Part shown: positions 45,730-54,596 of the stretch, piece after piece
How the letters are laid out: each line of letters begins with the position of its first letter
Position numbering within the stretch: position 1 is the first letter of the stretch
Source of the DNA: Pacificimonas aurantium
Lineage (GTDB): Bacteria; Pseudomonadota; Alphaproteobacteria; Sphingomonadales; Sphingomonadaceae
Assembly (NCBI RefSeq): GCF_020092905.1
Contig: NZ_JAGSGB010000001.1
Location: 1,343,861 to 1,407,860, forward strand
DNA length: 64,000 bases
Direction: 5' to 3'
The notes under the pieces: model-generated
What the model was told of the DNA's origin: nothing
The model's input: the letters and a program-made list of their open reading frames with translations, nothing else
Databases searched by the model: none
Position numbers and translations under genes: made by a program

Positions 45730-46961
45730 CAGGCTGCCGCCGCGCTGCGTCTTTGGCGCAGCTTCATGCGCACCCAGCGAATGGCGGCGCGAATGGGTTT
45801 GGCGATCCGCGCGACCGCCGCTTCCAATATGCCGATCGGCTGGCCCGCGGGGCGGAAGGCGAGCACGTAGAAGAACCAGATACACATCAGGCTGAAGGCG
45901 GCGAACGTCCCCCATTGGCTGAGCGCGATCGGCACGTCGCCCGCGCCGCCCATGCGTTCGGCGCTTTCGGAGACCTCGTTGTAGACGACAAGGATGATGA
46001 GCGCGGCGAAGACCCCCACGGCACTAGAGGATCGCTTTGGAGGAACGGACAGGGCGATCGCCAGTAACGGGATGACGAAGGGTACGAAGACCTGCACCAG
46101 TCGCCGGTGAAAATTGGCCTCGATGCGCCGCCGTTCGTAGGCGGTGAGGTCCTGCCGCTCGCCTGCGGCCTGCGACAGTTCGGGCAGGGTCAGTTCCAGC
46201 CGGTCGCCGTCGGCGCCGCGCGCGCGGAAAACGGTGATTTCCGGCAAAGGGATGGCGAGGTCGTAATTCTCGAAGGACAGGACGCGCGGCTCGGGCTGGT
46301 TCGGTCCGTCATGAACCAGTGTTCCCTCGGTCAGCCGCAGCAGGATGATGTCGGGATCGTCGGTCGACAGGAATGTCCCTCGAGACGCGGTGGCGGTGGC
46401 GGTGCGTCCGCGATCGTCGCGGGAGTTCAGGAAGATGCCGCGCAGGTCGCTGCCATTGTCGCGGCTTTCCTCCACCCGCAATGTGGTTCCCTCGGCAACG
46501 GTGACGAACTCGCCGACGCCGATGCTCGCCCCGAGCGCGCCCGACCGCAGCTCGAACTCCAGGCCGTCATAGGCATAGCGCGTCACCGGCTGGATGAAGC
46601 CCACGATGATCAGGGTCAGGCCGCTCAGCGCGAGTGCGTAGCCGTAAGGCACGCGCAGCATGCGGACGTAGGAGATGCCGACCGCACGCATGGCGTCGAG
46701 TTCGCTCGACAGGGCCAGCTTGCGAAAGGCGAGGAGAATTCCGATCAGGAGGCCGACCGGAATGCCGAGCCCGAGATACTCCGGAAAGCTGTTGCCCAGC
46801 AGGCGCCATACGACGGAAATCGGCCCGCCCTCGTTCACGACAAAGTCGAACAGGCGCAGCATCTTGTCGAGCAGCAGCAGCATCGCCGCGATGATCAGCG
46901 TCGCGAGCAGCGGCAGCAGGATAAGGCTGAACAGGTAGCGATCTAGACGGGATAGCGGCAT
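45729..46961 (-). CDS. lptF: LPS export ABC transporter permease LptF
   Basis: The LptG partner, 410 residues: N-terminal helices RYLFSLILLPLLATLIIAAM, the coupling segment LLAFRKLALSSELDAMRAVG, a periplasmic beta domain and C-terminal helices (VFVPFVIPLLAIALSV, VFAALIILVVYNEVSESAER). A basic C-terminal tail (IRAAIRWVRMKLRQRRS) is longer than in many LptF. It lies divergent from nothing: RNase P RNA is next upstream on the same strand. Confidence 0.92.
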   Translation of the reverse strand: MPLSRLDRYLFSLILLPLLATLIIAAMLLLLDKMLRLFDFVVNEGGPISVVWRLLGNSFPEYLGLGIPVGLLIGILLAFRKLALSSELDAMRAVGISYVRMLRVPYGYALALSGLTLIIVGFIQPVTRYAYDGLEFELRSGALGASIGVGEFVTVAEGTTLRVEESRDNGSDLRGIFLNSRDDRGRTATATASRGTFLSTDDPDIILLRLTEGTLVHDGPNQPEPRVLSFENYDLAIPLPEITVFRARGADGDRLELTLPELSQAAGERQDLTAYERRRIEANFHRRLVQVFVPFVIPLLAIALSVPPKRSSSAVGVFAALIILVVYNEVSESAERMGGAGDVPIALSQWGTFAAFSLMCIWFFYVLAFRPAGQPIGILEAAVARIAKPIRAAIRWVRMKLRQRRSAAAA

Positions 46962-47032
46962 GGATCGGGCCCGCTTAGCCGAGCGGGCAGGGCCGGGAAA
47001 GAGCGCTGCGGCGATCGAGCGGCAGGGCGAAC

Positions 47033-47414
47033 GTCAGAGGGCCTGTAAGCCGGGTTCTGTCCTTCCCGCATCGCGGGACGGGGCGACCATTCCTCTAGGG
47101 CGGCGCTCGCGCGCCGTCTCAAGCAACCTACCCGGACGACCGGGCCGGATCAGGCCCATATGCCGTCCCTATTCGGTCTTGCTCCCGGTGGGGTTTACCT
47201 TGCCGTCCGCGTTACCGCGTCCGCGGTGCGCTCTTACCGCACCCTTTCAGCCTTACCGTCGGCCCTTGCGGGCGTCGGGCGGTCTTCTCTCTGTGGCACT
47301 GTCCCTGGGCTCGCGCCCGCCGGGCGTTACCCGGCACCGTCGATCCGTGGAGCCCGGACTTTCCTCCCCGCCAGCCTTTCGGCATGCGGCGCGGCGGTCG
47401 CCCGGCCCTCTGAC
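47033..47414 (-). ncRNA. rnpB: RNase P catalytic RNA (class A)
   Basis: On the minus strand the RNA begins GTCAGAGGGCCGGG and ends ACAGGCCCTCTGAC, whose ends pair as helix P1 (12 bp). Conserved landmarks are GAGGAAAGTCCGGGC (47366-47352, CR-I), GGTGCCGGGTAACGCCCGG, the CR-IV/V region AAACCCCACCGGGAGCAA and the 3' ACAGAACCCGGCTTACAGG. Size is about 380 nt. Ends are good to a few bases. Confidence 0.95.
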
Positions 47415-47425
47415 TGCGGTGGCAT

Positions 47426-48154
47426 CTAGAGACGGGGAAGGTCGTTGCCAAGGATCAGCTCCTCGGCGGAGCGCCGCTCAAGGAGGGCGAGGAGGATCGC
47501 GCGCGTTTCGGCATCGATTTCGCCGGAGATGTCGTGCGGACGCCAGCGCCGCTGGAACGCGGTAACTGCGGCCGGCAGGTCGCGTGCTTCATAGCCGAAG
47601 CGTTCGAGCGCAGCCTTCACACCCTTGTCGGACCAGTTCGGGTCCGTGCCCGCCTCAGGAATGCTCTCTGCGAGCCCCGCTTCGGCAAGCCGCTGCCAGG
47701 GAAACAACTCGCCGGGATCGGTCTTCCGCTCCGGCGCGATGTCGGAATGGCCGATCACATTGTCCCGCCGTACGCCGTGCCGGGCCATGATGCCGGGCAG
47801 CAGCGCCATGACGCTGTCGATCTGCGGGGCAGGAAAGTCGGTATAGCCCCACTCGTGACCCGGATTGCAGATCTCGATGCCGATGCTCGCCGAATTCACG
47901 TCGCGAATGCCGCGCCAATATGACTGGCCTGCATGCCAGGCGCGCCGGTCTTCCGCGACCAGCTGCATGATCGTTCCGTCCTCCGCCACCAGATAGTGCG
48001 CGGAGACGCCGGCATCGGGATCGCGCAATCGGTCGTGCGCCGCCGCGCAGCTTTCCATCCCCGTATAGTGCAGGACGATCAGGGAGACGGGGAGTTGCCG
48101 CTCGTTGAAGTTCGGCGACGGGCTGTCGATTATCGGCGGGCTCGTTTTACCCAT
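47426..48154 (-). CDS. N-acetylmuramoyl-L-alanine amidase (AmpD/AmiD type) with PG-binding domain
   Basis: A zinc amidase of the amidase_2 family that cuts the lactyl-Ala bond of peptidoglycan or muropeptides. The 242-residue protein has LIVLHYTGMES (first Zn His), AWHAGQSYWRG, SIGIEICNPG and GHSDIAPERKTDPGELFPW (second His, Asp), then a C-terminal PG_binding_1-type helix repeat (VTAFQRRWRP). No signal peptide, so either a cytoplasmic recycler or exported by another route. Its start overlaps the EamA gene stop region by 25 bases. Confidence 0.87.
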   Translation of the reverse strand: MGKTSPPIIDSPSPNFNERQLPVSLIVLHYTGMESCAAAHDRLRDPDAGVSAHYLVAEDGTIMQLVAEDRRAWHAGQSYWRGIRDVNSASIGIEICNPGHEWGYTDFPAPQIDSVMALLPGIMARHGVRRDNVIGHSDIAPERKTDPGELFPWQRLAEAGLAESIPEAGTDPNWSDKGVKAALERFGYEARDLPAAVTAFQRRWRPHDISGEIDAETRAILLALLERRSAEELILGNDLPRL

Positions 48155-49026
48155 GCTTCGGCAATCTCAGGTTCCTTCTCGGCGCTTCTCAGCGTGATGA
48201 TAGCGACCCCGGCAAAGCTCACAATCGCACCGATGACGAGGCCCATGGTCACCGGATTGTCGAAATAGAAGACCGCAATGGCCGCCGACAATAATGGTGT
48301 GGGCAGCGTCAGCGGCACGATAGTCGTAACCGGATAGTGCTGCAGCAGCCAGCTCATGCCGGCATGCCCGACCAGCGAAGAGAAGATCGCCGAAAAGCCG
48401 ATCCAGGCCCAGACGGAGCCGGGGAGGGCGGGCGCGGCGGCCAGGCCGCCCGGCTCGAAGACGAGGGAAGCGACGCCGAGAACGGGGACGCTGACAAGGG
48501 CCAGCCAGCCATGGATGTTGAGGACGTGAACACCCTGGAGGCGGCGGAACAGCAGCGAGCCGATCGCCCAGAAGAAGCTCGAAATCACCGTCAGGCCCAC
48601 GCCCAGCCGCTCGGTCCAGATCGCCGGGTCGAATCCCATGATGCAGATGCCGAGAAAGGCAAGCGCAACGCCGGTGATCCGCACCCAGCGGATCCGCTCA
48701 CCCAGGAAGATGACGGCGAGGATCAGGCTGAAGGGCGCGCCTACCTGTCCTGCAATGGCAAGCGCCGCGACATTCTCCGTTACCGAAAGCGAGACGTTCA
48801 CGAACAGCATGAAAACCGCGCCCGCCAGCAATGCCGTCGTCAGCACCAGCTTCATCCGGCCGGGTACCCAGCGGATGAACGGCAGGGTGACGAGAAGGGC
48901 GATGCCGTATCGCAGCGTCACTGCCGTCAGCGGCCCGGTCGCATCGACGGCAACCTTCACCGCGATGATGTTCATGGCCCAGCACAGGTCGATGAATAGA
49001 ACGAACAGGAGGTGAAGCGGGGCCAT
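48130..49026 (-). CDS. EamA/DMT-superfamily transporter
   Basis: A ten-helix drug/metabolite transporter (298 residues) with two EamA halves; recognisable segments include FIDLCWAMNIIAVKVAVD, TLRYGIALLVTLPFI, ALAIAGQVGAPFSLILAVIF and SSLVGHAGMSWLLQHYPVT. The substrate is unknown (metabolite or amino-acid export is usual). ATG 49026 is preferred over the longer frame (to 49095), which has no hydrophobic character. It shares 25 bases with the amidase gene downstream. Confidence 0.82.
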   Translation of the reverse strand: MAPLHLLFVLFIDLCWAMNIIAVKVAVDATGPLTAVTLRYGIALLVTLPFIRWVPGRMKLVLTTALLAGAVFMLFVNVSLSVTENVAALAIAGQVGAPFSLILAVIFLGERIRWVRITGVALAFLGICIMGFDPAIWTERLGVGLTVISSFFWAIGSLLFRRLQGVHVLNIHGWLALVSVPVLGVASLVFEPGGLAAAPALPGSVWAWIGFSAIFSSLVGHAGMSWLLQHYPVTTIVPLTLPTPLLSAAIAVFYFDNPVTMGLVIGAIVSFAGVAIITLRSAEKEPEIAEAWVKRARR

Positions 49027-49124
49027 GGGGGCTGCGCCTATGCCGCTTTTCCTGCTACGGGAACCACCAAAGCGCGGCGCGTGCGCCGCTTGCAAGAAAC
49101 CCGGCGGACCAGTGCGGGCTCTGC

Positions 49125-49988
49125 TCAGGACTGCGTCGCCATGCGTCCCTCGTTCCGAGCCGCGGATGAAAACACTGCGGCGGGCCGATAGTATCCCACC
49201 GCCGAAGGGTCGGGAGCGAACAGGTCCTTGTTGCCGAAAATCGTTTCCGCCGCTCCAAGCAGGAGTGCGCCATCGGCACGCAGGCTGGCGCGCAGCCTCT
49301 TCAGTGCCTCGGTCTTCCTCTCCGGCTTGAAATACATCAGCACGTTGCGCGCAAAGATCAGGTCGAACTGATCGGTGAAGCGCAGCGGCTCTGTCAGGTT
49401 CGCGCGTTCGAAGCGGACGCGTCGGCGAATATCGTCGCTCAGGCGCCAGCGATCTCCCTCCTTGGAGAAATATTTCACCAGGCGCGGCGTATCGAGGCCG
49501 CGCTGGACTTCGAACTGGGAATAGGCGCCGGCCTCTGCGCGCGACAGCGCGTGGCGGGAAATATCGGTGGCTACGATCTCGATGGACCAGCCGGCGAGCT
49601 TCGATGCTTCTTCGGCCAGGATCATCGCCAGCGAATAGGGCTCCTGGCCCGTGGAGCAGGCTGCCGACCAGATACGCAGCCGCCGCTGCGCCGCCCGCGC
49701 CGCCATCAGCCGCGGCAACAGCGTTGCGCGGAACTGATCGAACGGAACGCGGTCGCGAAAGAAGAAGGTTTCGTTGTTCAGCATCGCCTCGGCGACTTCC
49801 GCTTCAAGGCGCAGGCTTCCCTTGCCCAGCGCAGCGGCCAGCTCGTCGAGCGAATTCATGCCTTCCCGCTGCAGCAGCGGGCCGAGCCGCGCACCCAGCA
49901 GGTAACTTTTTTCGGCGGCAAGCTTCATCCCGACACGGCGGTCGAGCAGGTCGGCAAAGCGGCAGAAGCTCGTTTCCGACAGGCTCAA
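49125..49988 (-). CDS. cheR: chemotaxis methyltransferase CheR
   Basis: CheR methylates glutamates of chemoreceptors using SAM. The 287-residue protein has the N-terminal CheR helix bundle (MNSLDELAAALGKGS), EAMLNNETFFFRD, SAM motif IWSAACSTGQEPYSLAM, VATDISRHALSRAEAG and FDLIFARNVLMYFKPE. The start is a TTG overlapping the cheB stop (TTGA). It is the last gene of the cluster; no receptor (MCP) gene is in the window. Confidence 0.9.
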   Translation of the reverse strand: MSLSETSFCRFADLLDRRVGMKLAAEKSYLLGARLGPLLQREGMNSLDELAAALGKGSLRLEAEVAEAMLNNETFFFRDRVPFDQFRATLLPRLMAARAAQRRLRIWSAACSTGQEPYSLAMILAEEASKLAGWSIEIVATDISRHALSRAEAGAYSQFEVQRGLDTPRLVKYFSKEGDRWRLSDDIRRRVRFERANLTEPLRFTDQFDLIFARNVLMYFKPERKTEALKRLRASLRADGALLLGAAETIFGNKDLFAPDPSAVGYYRPAAVFSSAARNEGRMATQS

Positions 49989-51100
49989 CGCTCCAGCTCC
50001 GCAGCCAGGAAGGCGCCGAGTTTGGTCAGAGGGAGGACTTCATCGGCCAGCCCCTCGCGCGCGATGGCGCCGGGCATGCCCCAGACGACCGATGTCGCGG
50101 CGTCCTGCACGACGATCCGGGCGCGCGCCTCGCGCAGGGTTCGTGCACCGCTCAGGCCGTCCGACCCCATGCCGGTCAGAACGATTCCGAGCGCTTCCTC
50201 GCCCCACGCCGCCGCGCTGCGGAACAGCGGGTTCACGCTAGGGCGGCAGAAATTTTCCGGCGGCGCATCGCTCAGGCGAATGAAGGGACGGTCGCAGCGG
50301 CGGACTTCCATGTGGCGTCCGCCGGGGGCGACGTAGAGCGTTCCGTCCCTGAGGGGCTCGCCGTCCTCGGCCTCCCTGGCGGGACGGCCGCTCATGCGGG
50401 CAAGATGTTCGGCGAAGATCGAGGTAAAGGTCGGCGGCATGTGCTGCGCGATCAGGATCGGGGCATTGATGGTCTCGGGCAGCCGAGCGAGCAGCTCGAA
50501 CAGCGCCTTGGGACCACCCGTCGACGATCCGATGACCACGATGCGGGGGGGCGGAGCGTCGGAGAGCGAAACGGTTGATATCGCTTCCTCCGCTGCCGAC
50601 AAGGTCTCTTCGGCCGGTGCGGTCTCTTCGGCTGGCGCCGGGCGCTCCTCTGGCGGGCCGGCCTTGCCTAGGGCCGTCACCTTGCGGATCAGTTCACCGC
50701 GAAACTCGCGGGTTCCGCGTCCGGCCCAGCCCGAACTCGGCTTGGCGACGGCGTCGCTCGCCCCCAGTTTCAGCGCTTCCATGGTGATATGCGCACTGCG
50801 CGTGGTCAGGCTGGATGCCATCAACACGCGGCTTTGCGGCGCCCGCTGCAATAGTTCGGGCAGGATTTCGATACCGCCCCTACGCGGCATCTCGATGTCG
50901 AGGATAATAATGTCGGGTCGGCACATTTCGACCTGCGAAAGGGCATCCATGCCGTCGCGTGCCGTCGCAGCGACGTCGATCCCCGCTTCTGTCAGCCAGC
51001 GTGCGATCAGCGCGCGGGTTACACCGCTATCGTCGACGAGCATGGCGCGGATGGGCGCATCCTGCGTCTCCTCGCTCGCTCGTTTTCTCGCCTTCGTCAT
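49985..51100 (-). CDS. cheB: chemotaxis response regulator/protein-glutamate methylesterase CheB
   Basis: A 371-residue protein with an N-terminal receiver (AMLVDDSGVTRALIARWL, phospho-Asp in IIILDIEMPRRGG, KPSSG) and a C-terminal methylesterase with the catalytic triad signatures IGSSTGGPKAL (Ser), IAQHMPPTFT (His) and LTGMGSDGLSGA (Asp). The linker has a short Pro/Ala/Glu-rich repeat (PAEETAPAEETLSAAEEA). It opposes CheR for adaptation. Confidence 0.93.
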   Translation of the reverse strand: MTKARKRASEETQDAPIRAMLVDDSGVTRALIARWLTEAGIDVAATARDGMDALSQVEMCRPDIIILDIEMPRRGGIEILPELLQRAPQSRVLMASSLTTRSAHITMEALKLGASDAVAKPSSGWAGRGTREFRGELIRKVTALGKAGPPEERPAPAEETAPAEETLSAAEEAISTVSLSDAPPPRIVVIGSSTGGPKALFELLARLPETINAPILIAQHMPPTFTSIFAEHLARMSGRPAREAEDGEPLRDGTLYVAPGGRHMEVRRCDRPFIRLSDAPPENFCRPSVNPLFRSAAAWGEEALGIVLTGMGSDGLSGARTLREARARIVVQDAATSVVWGMPGAIAREGLADEVLPLTKLGAFLAAELER

Positions 51101-51127
51101 GCCGCGACCGTCTTCCCGCGCGCCGGG

Positions 51128-51493
51128 CTAGATCAGCCCGACCTGCTGCAACTTGGTGCGGATGATGTCCCGGTCGAACGGTTTCATGATATATTCGTCG
51201 GCGCCCGCGTCCATGGCGATGCGGATATGATCGAGGTCGTTCTCCGTCGTGCAGAAGATGACGGTGGGGCGCTTTTCGGTTTCACGCGCCCGCAGATGCT
51301 CGAGGAATTGCAGGCCGCCCATGACCGGCATGTTCCAATCCAGGAAAATCACGTCGGGCATGTCCACGCCGCAGCGTTCCAGGGCCTGCTGGCCGTCGCC
51401 CGCTTCGTCGATCGAGAAGTCGAAATCTTCCAGAATCCGGCGCGCGACCTTTCGGATCACCTTGGAATCGTCGACAATGAGGCAGGACTGCAT
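51128..51493 (-). CDS. cheY: chemotaxis response regulator CheY
   Basis: A stand-alone 121-residue receiver: CLIVDDSKVIRKVARRIL, phospho-Asp in VIFLDWNMPVMGG, FCTTENDLDHI (conserved Thr) and YIMKPFDRDII (Lys). Phospho-CheY would act on a flagellar switch or another output. It lies 27 bases ahead of cheB and 82 bases after cheW. Confidence 0.9.
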   Translation of the reverse strand: MQSCLIVDDSKVIRKVARRILEDFDFSIDEAGDGQQALERCGVDMPDVIFLDWNMPVMGGLQFLEHLRARETEKRPTVIFCTTENDLDHIRIAMDAGADEYIMKPFDRDIIRTKLQQVGLI

Positions 51494-51575
51494 GAACGGG
51501 AATCCTCAGGGTTGAAACGCAGCTGGAAACGCGCAGCGGCGACCACCGTCCTAGACCGAATTGGTTTCCGCCCCG

Positions 51576-52010
51576 TTAAGCAGCCCGGCTTTGCGGCAGG
51601 CTGACGATATGGGCCGGATCGATCTCCAGCAGCAACGCATCGTCCAGCCGGATTACGCCGCGTGAGATCGCCCGCCATGCCGCCGGAAGCGTGGCCGGGT
51701 CGCCGTCGCGCTGGTCGTCCGTAATGGCGATGACTTCGCTCACCTTGTCGACAATCAGGCCATAGGCGTCGCCGTCGAAGTCCACGACGACACACATGCG
51801 CCCCGACCCGTCGCCGCCTGCGGGAAGCCCCAGACGAGCGCGCAGGTCGACCGCAGTTACGATATGTCCTCGCAGGTTCATCACCCCCGCAATCCAGTCC
51901 GGCGCCTGCGGCACGGGCGTGACGGTTTCCAGCCGGACGACATCCTGCACCGTGTCGACCCCGACGCACAGCTCGCGCCCGTCGAGGGTCATGGTCACCA
52001 GCTGGTTCAT
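51576..52010 (-). CDS. cheW: chemotaxis coupling protein CheW
   Basis: A 144-residue scaffold that joins CheA to receptors. The CheW fold segments are VDTVQDVVRLETVTPVPQAP, DWIAGVMNLRGHIVTAVDLR and YGLIVDKVSEVIAI. Its ATG overlaps the cheA stop by 4 bases (ATGA). Confidence 0.92.
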   Translation of the reverse strand: MNQLVTMTLDGRELCVGVDTVQDVVRLETVTPVPQAPDWIAGVMNLRGHIVTAVDLRARLGLPAGGDGSGRMCVVVDFDGDAYGLIVDKVSEVIAITDDQRDGDPATLPAAWRAISRGVIRLDDALLLEIDPAHIVSLPQSRAA

Positions 52011-54499
52011 GCCGCGCGCTCCTTGTCGAAGCTGGCGCCAAGCGTCTGCAGTAAGGTCTGCCTGTCGAACTTGACGACATAGCGGTCGAAGCCGGCGGCC
52101 CGGCCCTCCTGCGTCTCGGGAACGCTACCAAGCGACGCCAGCGCCAGCAGGGGAACGCCGCTCCAGGGCCCGCCCGCTTTCACCGTACGGGCGAATTCCA
52201 GTCCCTTCGCGCCCGGCATTTCGGCGTCGCTCAGGATCATGTCGAACCGTTCGCCCCGGTCTCGCAGGGTCAGGGCCTCGTCCACGTCGGCGACGATGGT
52301 AGCCCGGTAGCCCGCCTCGGCAAGGAGGGGGCCGAGCATGTTCCTGACGAAGGGACTGTCGTCCACGACCAGGATGCGCGGGGCGTCTTCCTTCGCCTTG
52401 GCGGGATCGAGACGATGTCGCAGCAGATAGGCGATATCGATAAGGTTGGTCGCCCGTCCGGCGACAACCGCCGTGCCCAGCGAAGCGGGATCGTCGGAAG
52501 ACAGTTCAAGCTTGATCTTGCTTTCGACGATATCGAGCACCTCGTCGACCGCGAAGGCCGCCTGCTTGCCGTGGCGGGTGAATAGCAGCGCTGGCTGACG
52601 GCCTTCGCTCGGGGGGCGCCAGTCGGCGTCCGGGGCCACGATGGGGACCAGCGCTCCGCGCAGCTGGACCATCCATTCGCCGCCGGACCGCTCGAAATCC
52701 TCCGCGTCGATATCTTCGATACGCGCCACCAGTGACAACGGAACGGCACAGGGCGTTGTCTCCCCCTTGCTACGGAACAGTAGCAGCGCCTCGCGGTCGT
52801 TTTCGACTTCCTCTTCGTTCTCGGGCTCTTCGCCGGAGTCGGTCCCCACGAGCGAGATATCTCCTGCCAGGCCGTTCGGATCGAGGATCATGATGACGCT
52901 GCCGTCGCCCAGAATGGCGTTGCCGCAATAGACCTCGAGCGCTGCGAGCGCCTTCGAGACAGGTTTCACAACCAGCTCTTCCGTATCGTAGATGGAATCG
53001 ACGAGGATTCCGAACACCATGCCGGCGCTGCGGATGACGAGTACGTGATCGGCGTTTTCCGCTGTTTCCAGGCCTAGCGCCTCGCCCAGATCCACGAGCG
53101 GCAGCAGCTTTCCGCGCAGCCGCAGGACCGGCGTTCCGGCGACGCGTTCCATGCGGTGCTCCGAGGCTTCGTCGGTGCGTACCAGTTCCGCCACCGCAAT
53201 CTGCGGCACGGCGAACCGCACTCCCGCCGACCCGACAATCAGTGCCGGCATGATCGCGAGGGTGAGGGGGATGCGCACCAGGAACGTTGTGCCGCGGCCA
53301 GGCATGGTCTCGACCTCGATCGTTCCGCCAATGCGCTCCACGTTCGAGCGCACGACGTCCATGCCGACTCCGCGCCCCGACACATTGGTCACGGTCCGGG
53401 CGGTGGAGAAGCCGGGCGCGAAAATCAGCCGCGTCAGCTGTGTTTCGGTCGTCGCCGCGGCGTCGGCATGGGACATAAGTCCCGTCTCTATCGCCCTTCT
53501 GCGCAGCCGGTCCGGATCGAGGCCCTGGCCGTCGTCGGACAGGCGGATGGTGATATGTCCGCCTTCCTGCGCGGCGCACAGGCGGATCGTGCCCGTTTCC
53601 GGCTTGCCCGCTTCGCGGCGCACGTCCGGCGCTTCGATGCCATGGTCGGCGGCATTGCGCACCATGTGCGCCAGCGGATCCTTGACCAGCTCCAGCATCT
53701 GCCGGTCCAGCTCCGTATCGCCGCCTTCCGTTTCAAGTTCGATGCGTTTCCCCAGGTCGAGCGCCAGCGTGCGCACCAGCTTCGGAAGCGCGGACCAGGC
53801 CCCGGAAATCGGCTGCATGCGCGTTCGCATGACGCTGTCCTGCAAGCGCCCGATCTGGGCGCTCAGGCGGTCCAAGGGCATTGCCATCGAGTCGGACGCC
53901 TGGTGGCGATGTTCCTGAAGCAGCTGATTTCGGGTCAGGACGAGTTCCGATACGCTGGTCATCAGCTCTTCCAGCAGCTCTACCGACACCCGGATCGACT
54001 GCGGGGAACCCGTCCCCCCGCGCTCCGCGGCGGTGTCTTCCGCCGACGTTCCGCCGATCAGAGTCTCGGGCGTGGGCCCGGTGGCGGTAATCTCTCGATC
54101 CTCCGGACCGGTTTCGGGGCCCCGATTGCCCGACAGCACCTCCAGCTTCGCGATCAGGTCCGCGTCGCGGCCCTCCGGCTCCTCACCCGTACGCGCGAGC
54201 GCGGACGTCAGCTGGCGAATGCGTTCCACGGTATCCAGAATTGCCGTGACTGCGCCGGGCGTGACCGTCAGCTTGCCGTCGCGCAGGTTCCCAAGCAGCG
54301 TTTCGGCGGCGTGGGCGAGCGCCTCCAGACGGGGGAGTCCCACGAAGCCGCAGCTTCCCTTGACGGTGTGGACCAGTCGGAAAATCTCGTCGAGCAGCCC
54401 GGCATCCTGCGGATTGCGCTCGAACTTCAGCAAGTCGTCATCGACGGCCTGAAGATTCTCTTCAGTCTCGCTCACAAACTCCTGGATCAGGTCATCCAT
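52007..54499 (-). CDS. cheA: hybrid chemotaxis histidine kinase CheA with C-terminal receiver
   Basis: An 830-residue CheA. It has an N-terminal Hpt domain (His44 in LVHTVKGSCGFVGLPRLEAL), a dimerisation region, HATPase (HMVRNAADHGIEAP, SDDGQGLDPDRLRRRAI, GRGVGMDVVRSNVE) and a CheW-like domain (FAVPQIAVAELV). A second CheW-like segment (about 555-660) and a receiver (about 705-820: ILVVDDSPFVRNMLGPLL, Asp in MILSDAEMP) follow. Classical CheA lacks the receiver, so this is the hybrid form often tied to non-flagellar or alternative chemosensory systems. A CtrA box precedes it. Confidence 0.93.
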   Translation of the reverse strand: MDDLIQEFVSETEENLQAVDDDLLKFERNPQDAGLLDEIFRLVHTVKGSCGFVGLPRLEALAHAAETLLGNLRDGKLTVTPGAVTAILDTVERIRQLTSALARTGEEPEGRDADLIAKLEVLSGNRGPETGPEDREITATGPTPETLIGGTSAEDTAAERGGTGSPQSIRVSVELLEELMTSVSELVLTRNQLLQEHRHQASDSMAMPLDRLSAQIGRLQDSVMRTRMQPISGAWSALPKLVRTLALDLGKRIELETEGGDTELDRQMLELVKDPLAHMVRNAADHGIEAPDVRREAGKPETGTIRLCAAQEGGHITIRLSDDGQGLDPDRLRRRAIETGLMSHADAAATTETQLTRLIFAPGFSTARTVTNVSGRGVGMDVVRSNVERIGGTIEVETMPGRGTTFLVRIPLTLAIMPALIVGSAGVRFAVPQIAVAELVRTDEASEHRMERVAGTPVLRLRGKLLPLVDLGEALGLETAENADHVLVIRSAGMVFGILVDSIYDTEELVVKPVSKALAALEVYCGNAILGDGSVIMILDPNGLAGDISLVGTDSGEEPENEEEVENDREALLLFRSKGETTPCAVPLSLVARIEDIDAEDFERSGGEWMVQLRGALVPIVAPDADWRPPSEGRQPALLFTRHGKQAAFAVDEVLDIVESKIKLELSSDDPASLGTAVVAGRATNLIDIAYLLRHRLDPAKAKEDAPRILVVDDSPFVRNMLGPLLAEAGYRATIVADVDEALTLRDRGERFDMILSDAEMPGAKGLEFARTVKAGGPWSGVPLLALASLGSVPETQEGRAAGFDRYVVKFDRQTLLQTLGASFDKERAA

Positions 54500-54543
54500 C
54501 GCTCGGCCGGCCCACTTGGTTTCTGCCGGGCTAGCGCTGGAGG

Positions 54544-54562
54544 GGTTAAATTGGATTTAACC
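54544..54562 (-). promoter_or_regulatory. CtrA binding site ahead of cheA
   Basis: GGTTAAATTGGATTTAACC contains a perfect TTAA-N7-TTAA box (54546-54549 and 54557-54560) inside a symmetrical 7-bp inverted repeat. It is 45 bases before the cheA ATG, in the 97-base gap after chpT. Position and sequence match CtrA-controlled promoters; the symmetry also allows a small hairpin. Confidence 0.7.
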
Positions 54563-54596
54563 GTGTGCGGTCAGGTTCCCGCGGTGGGACGACGGG

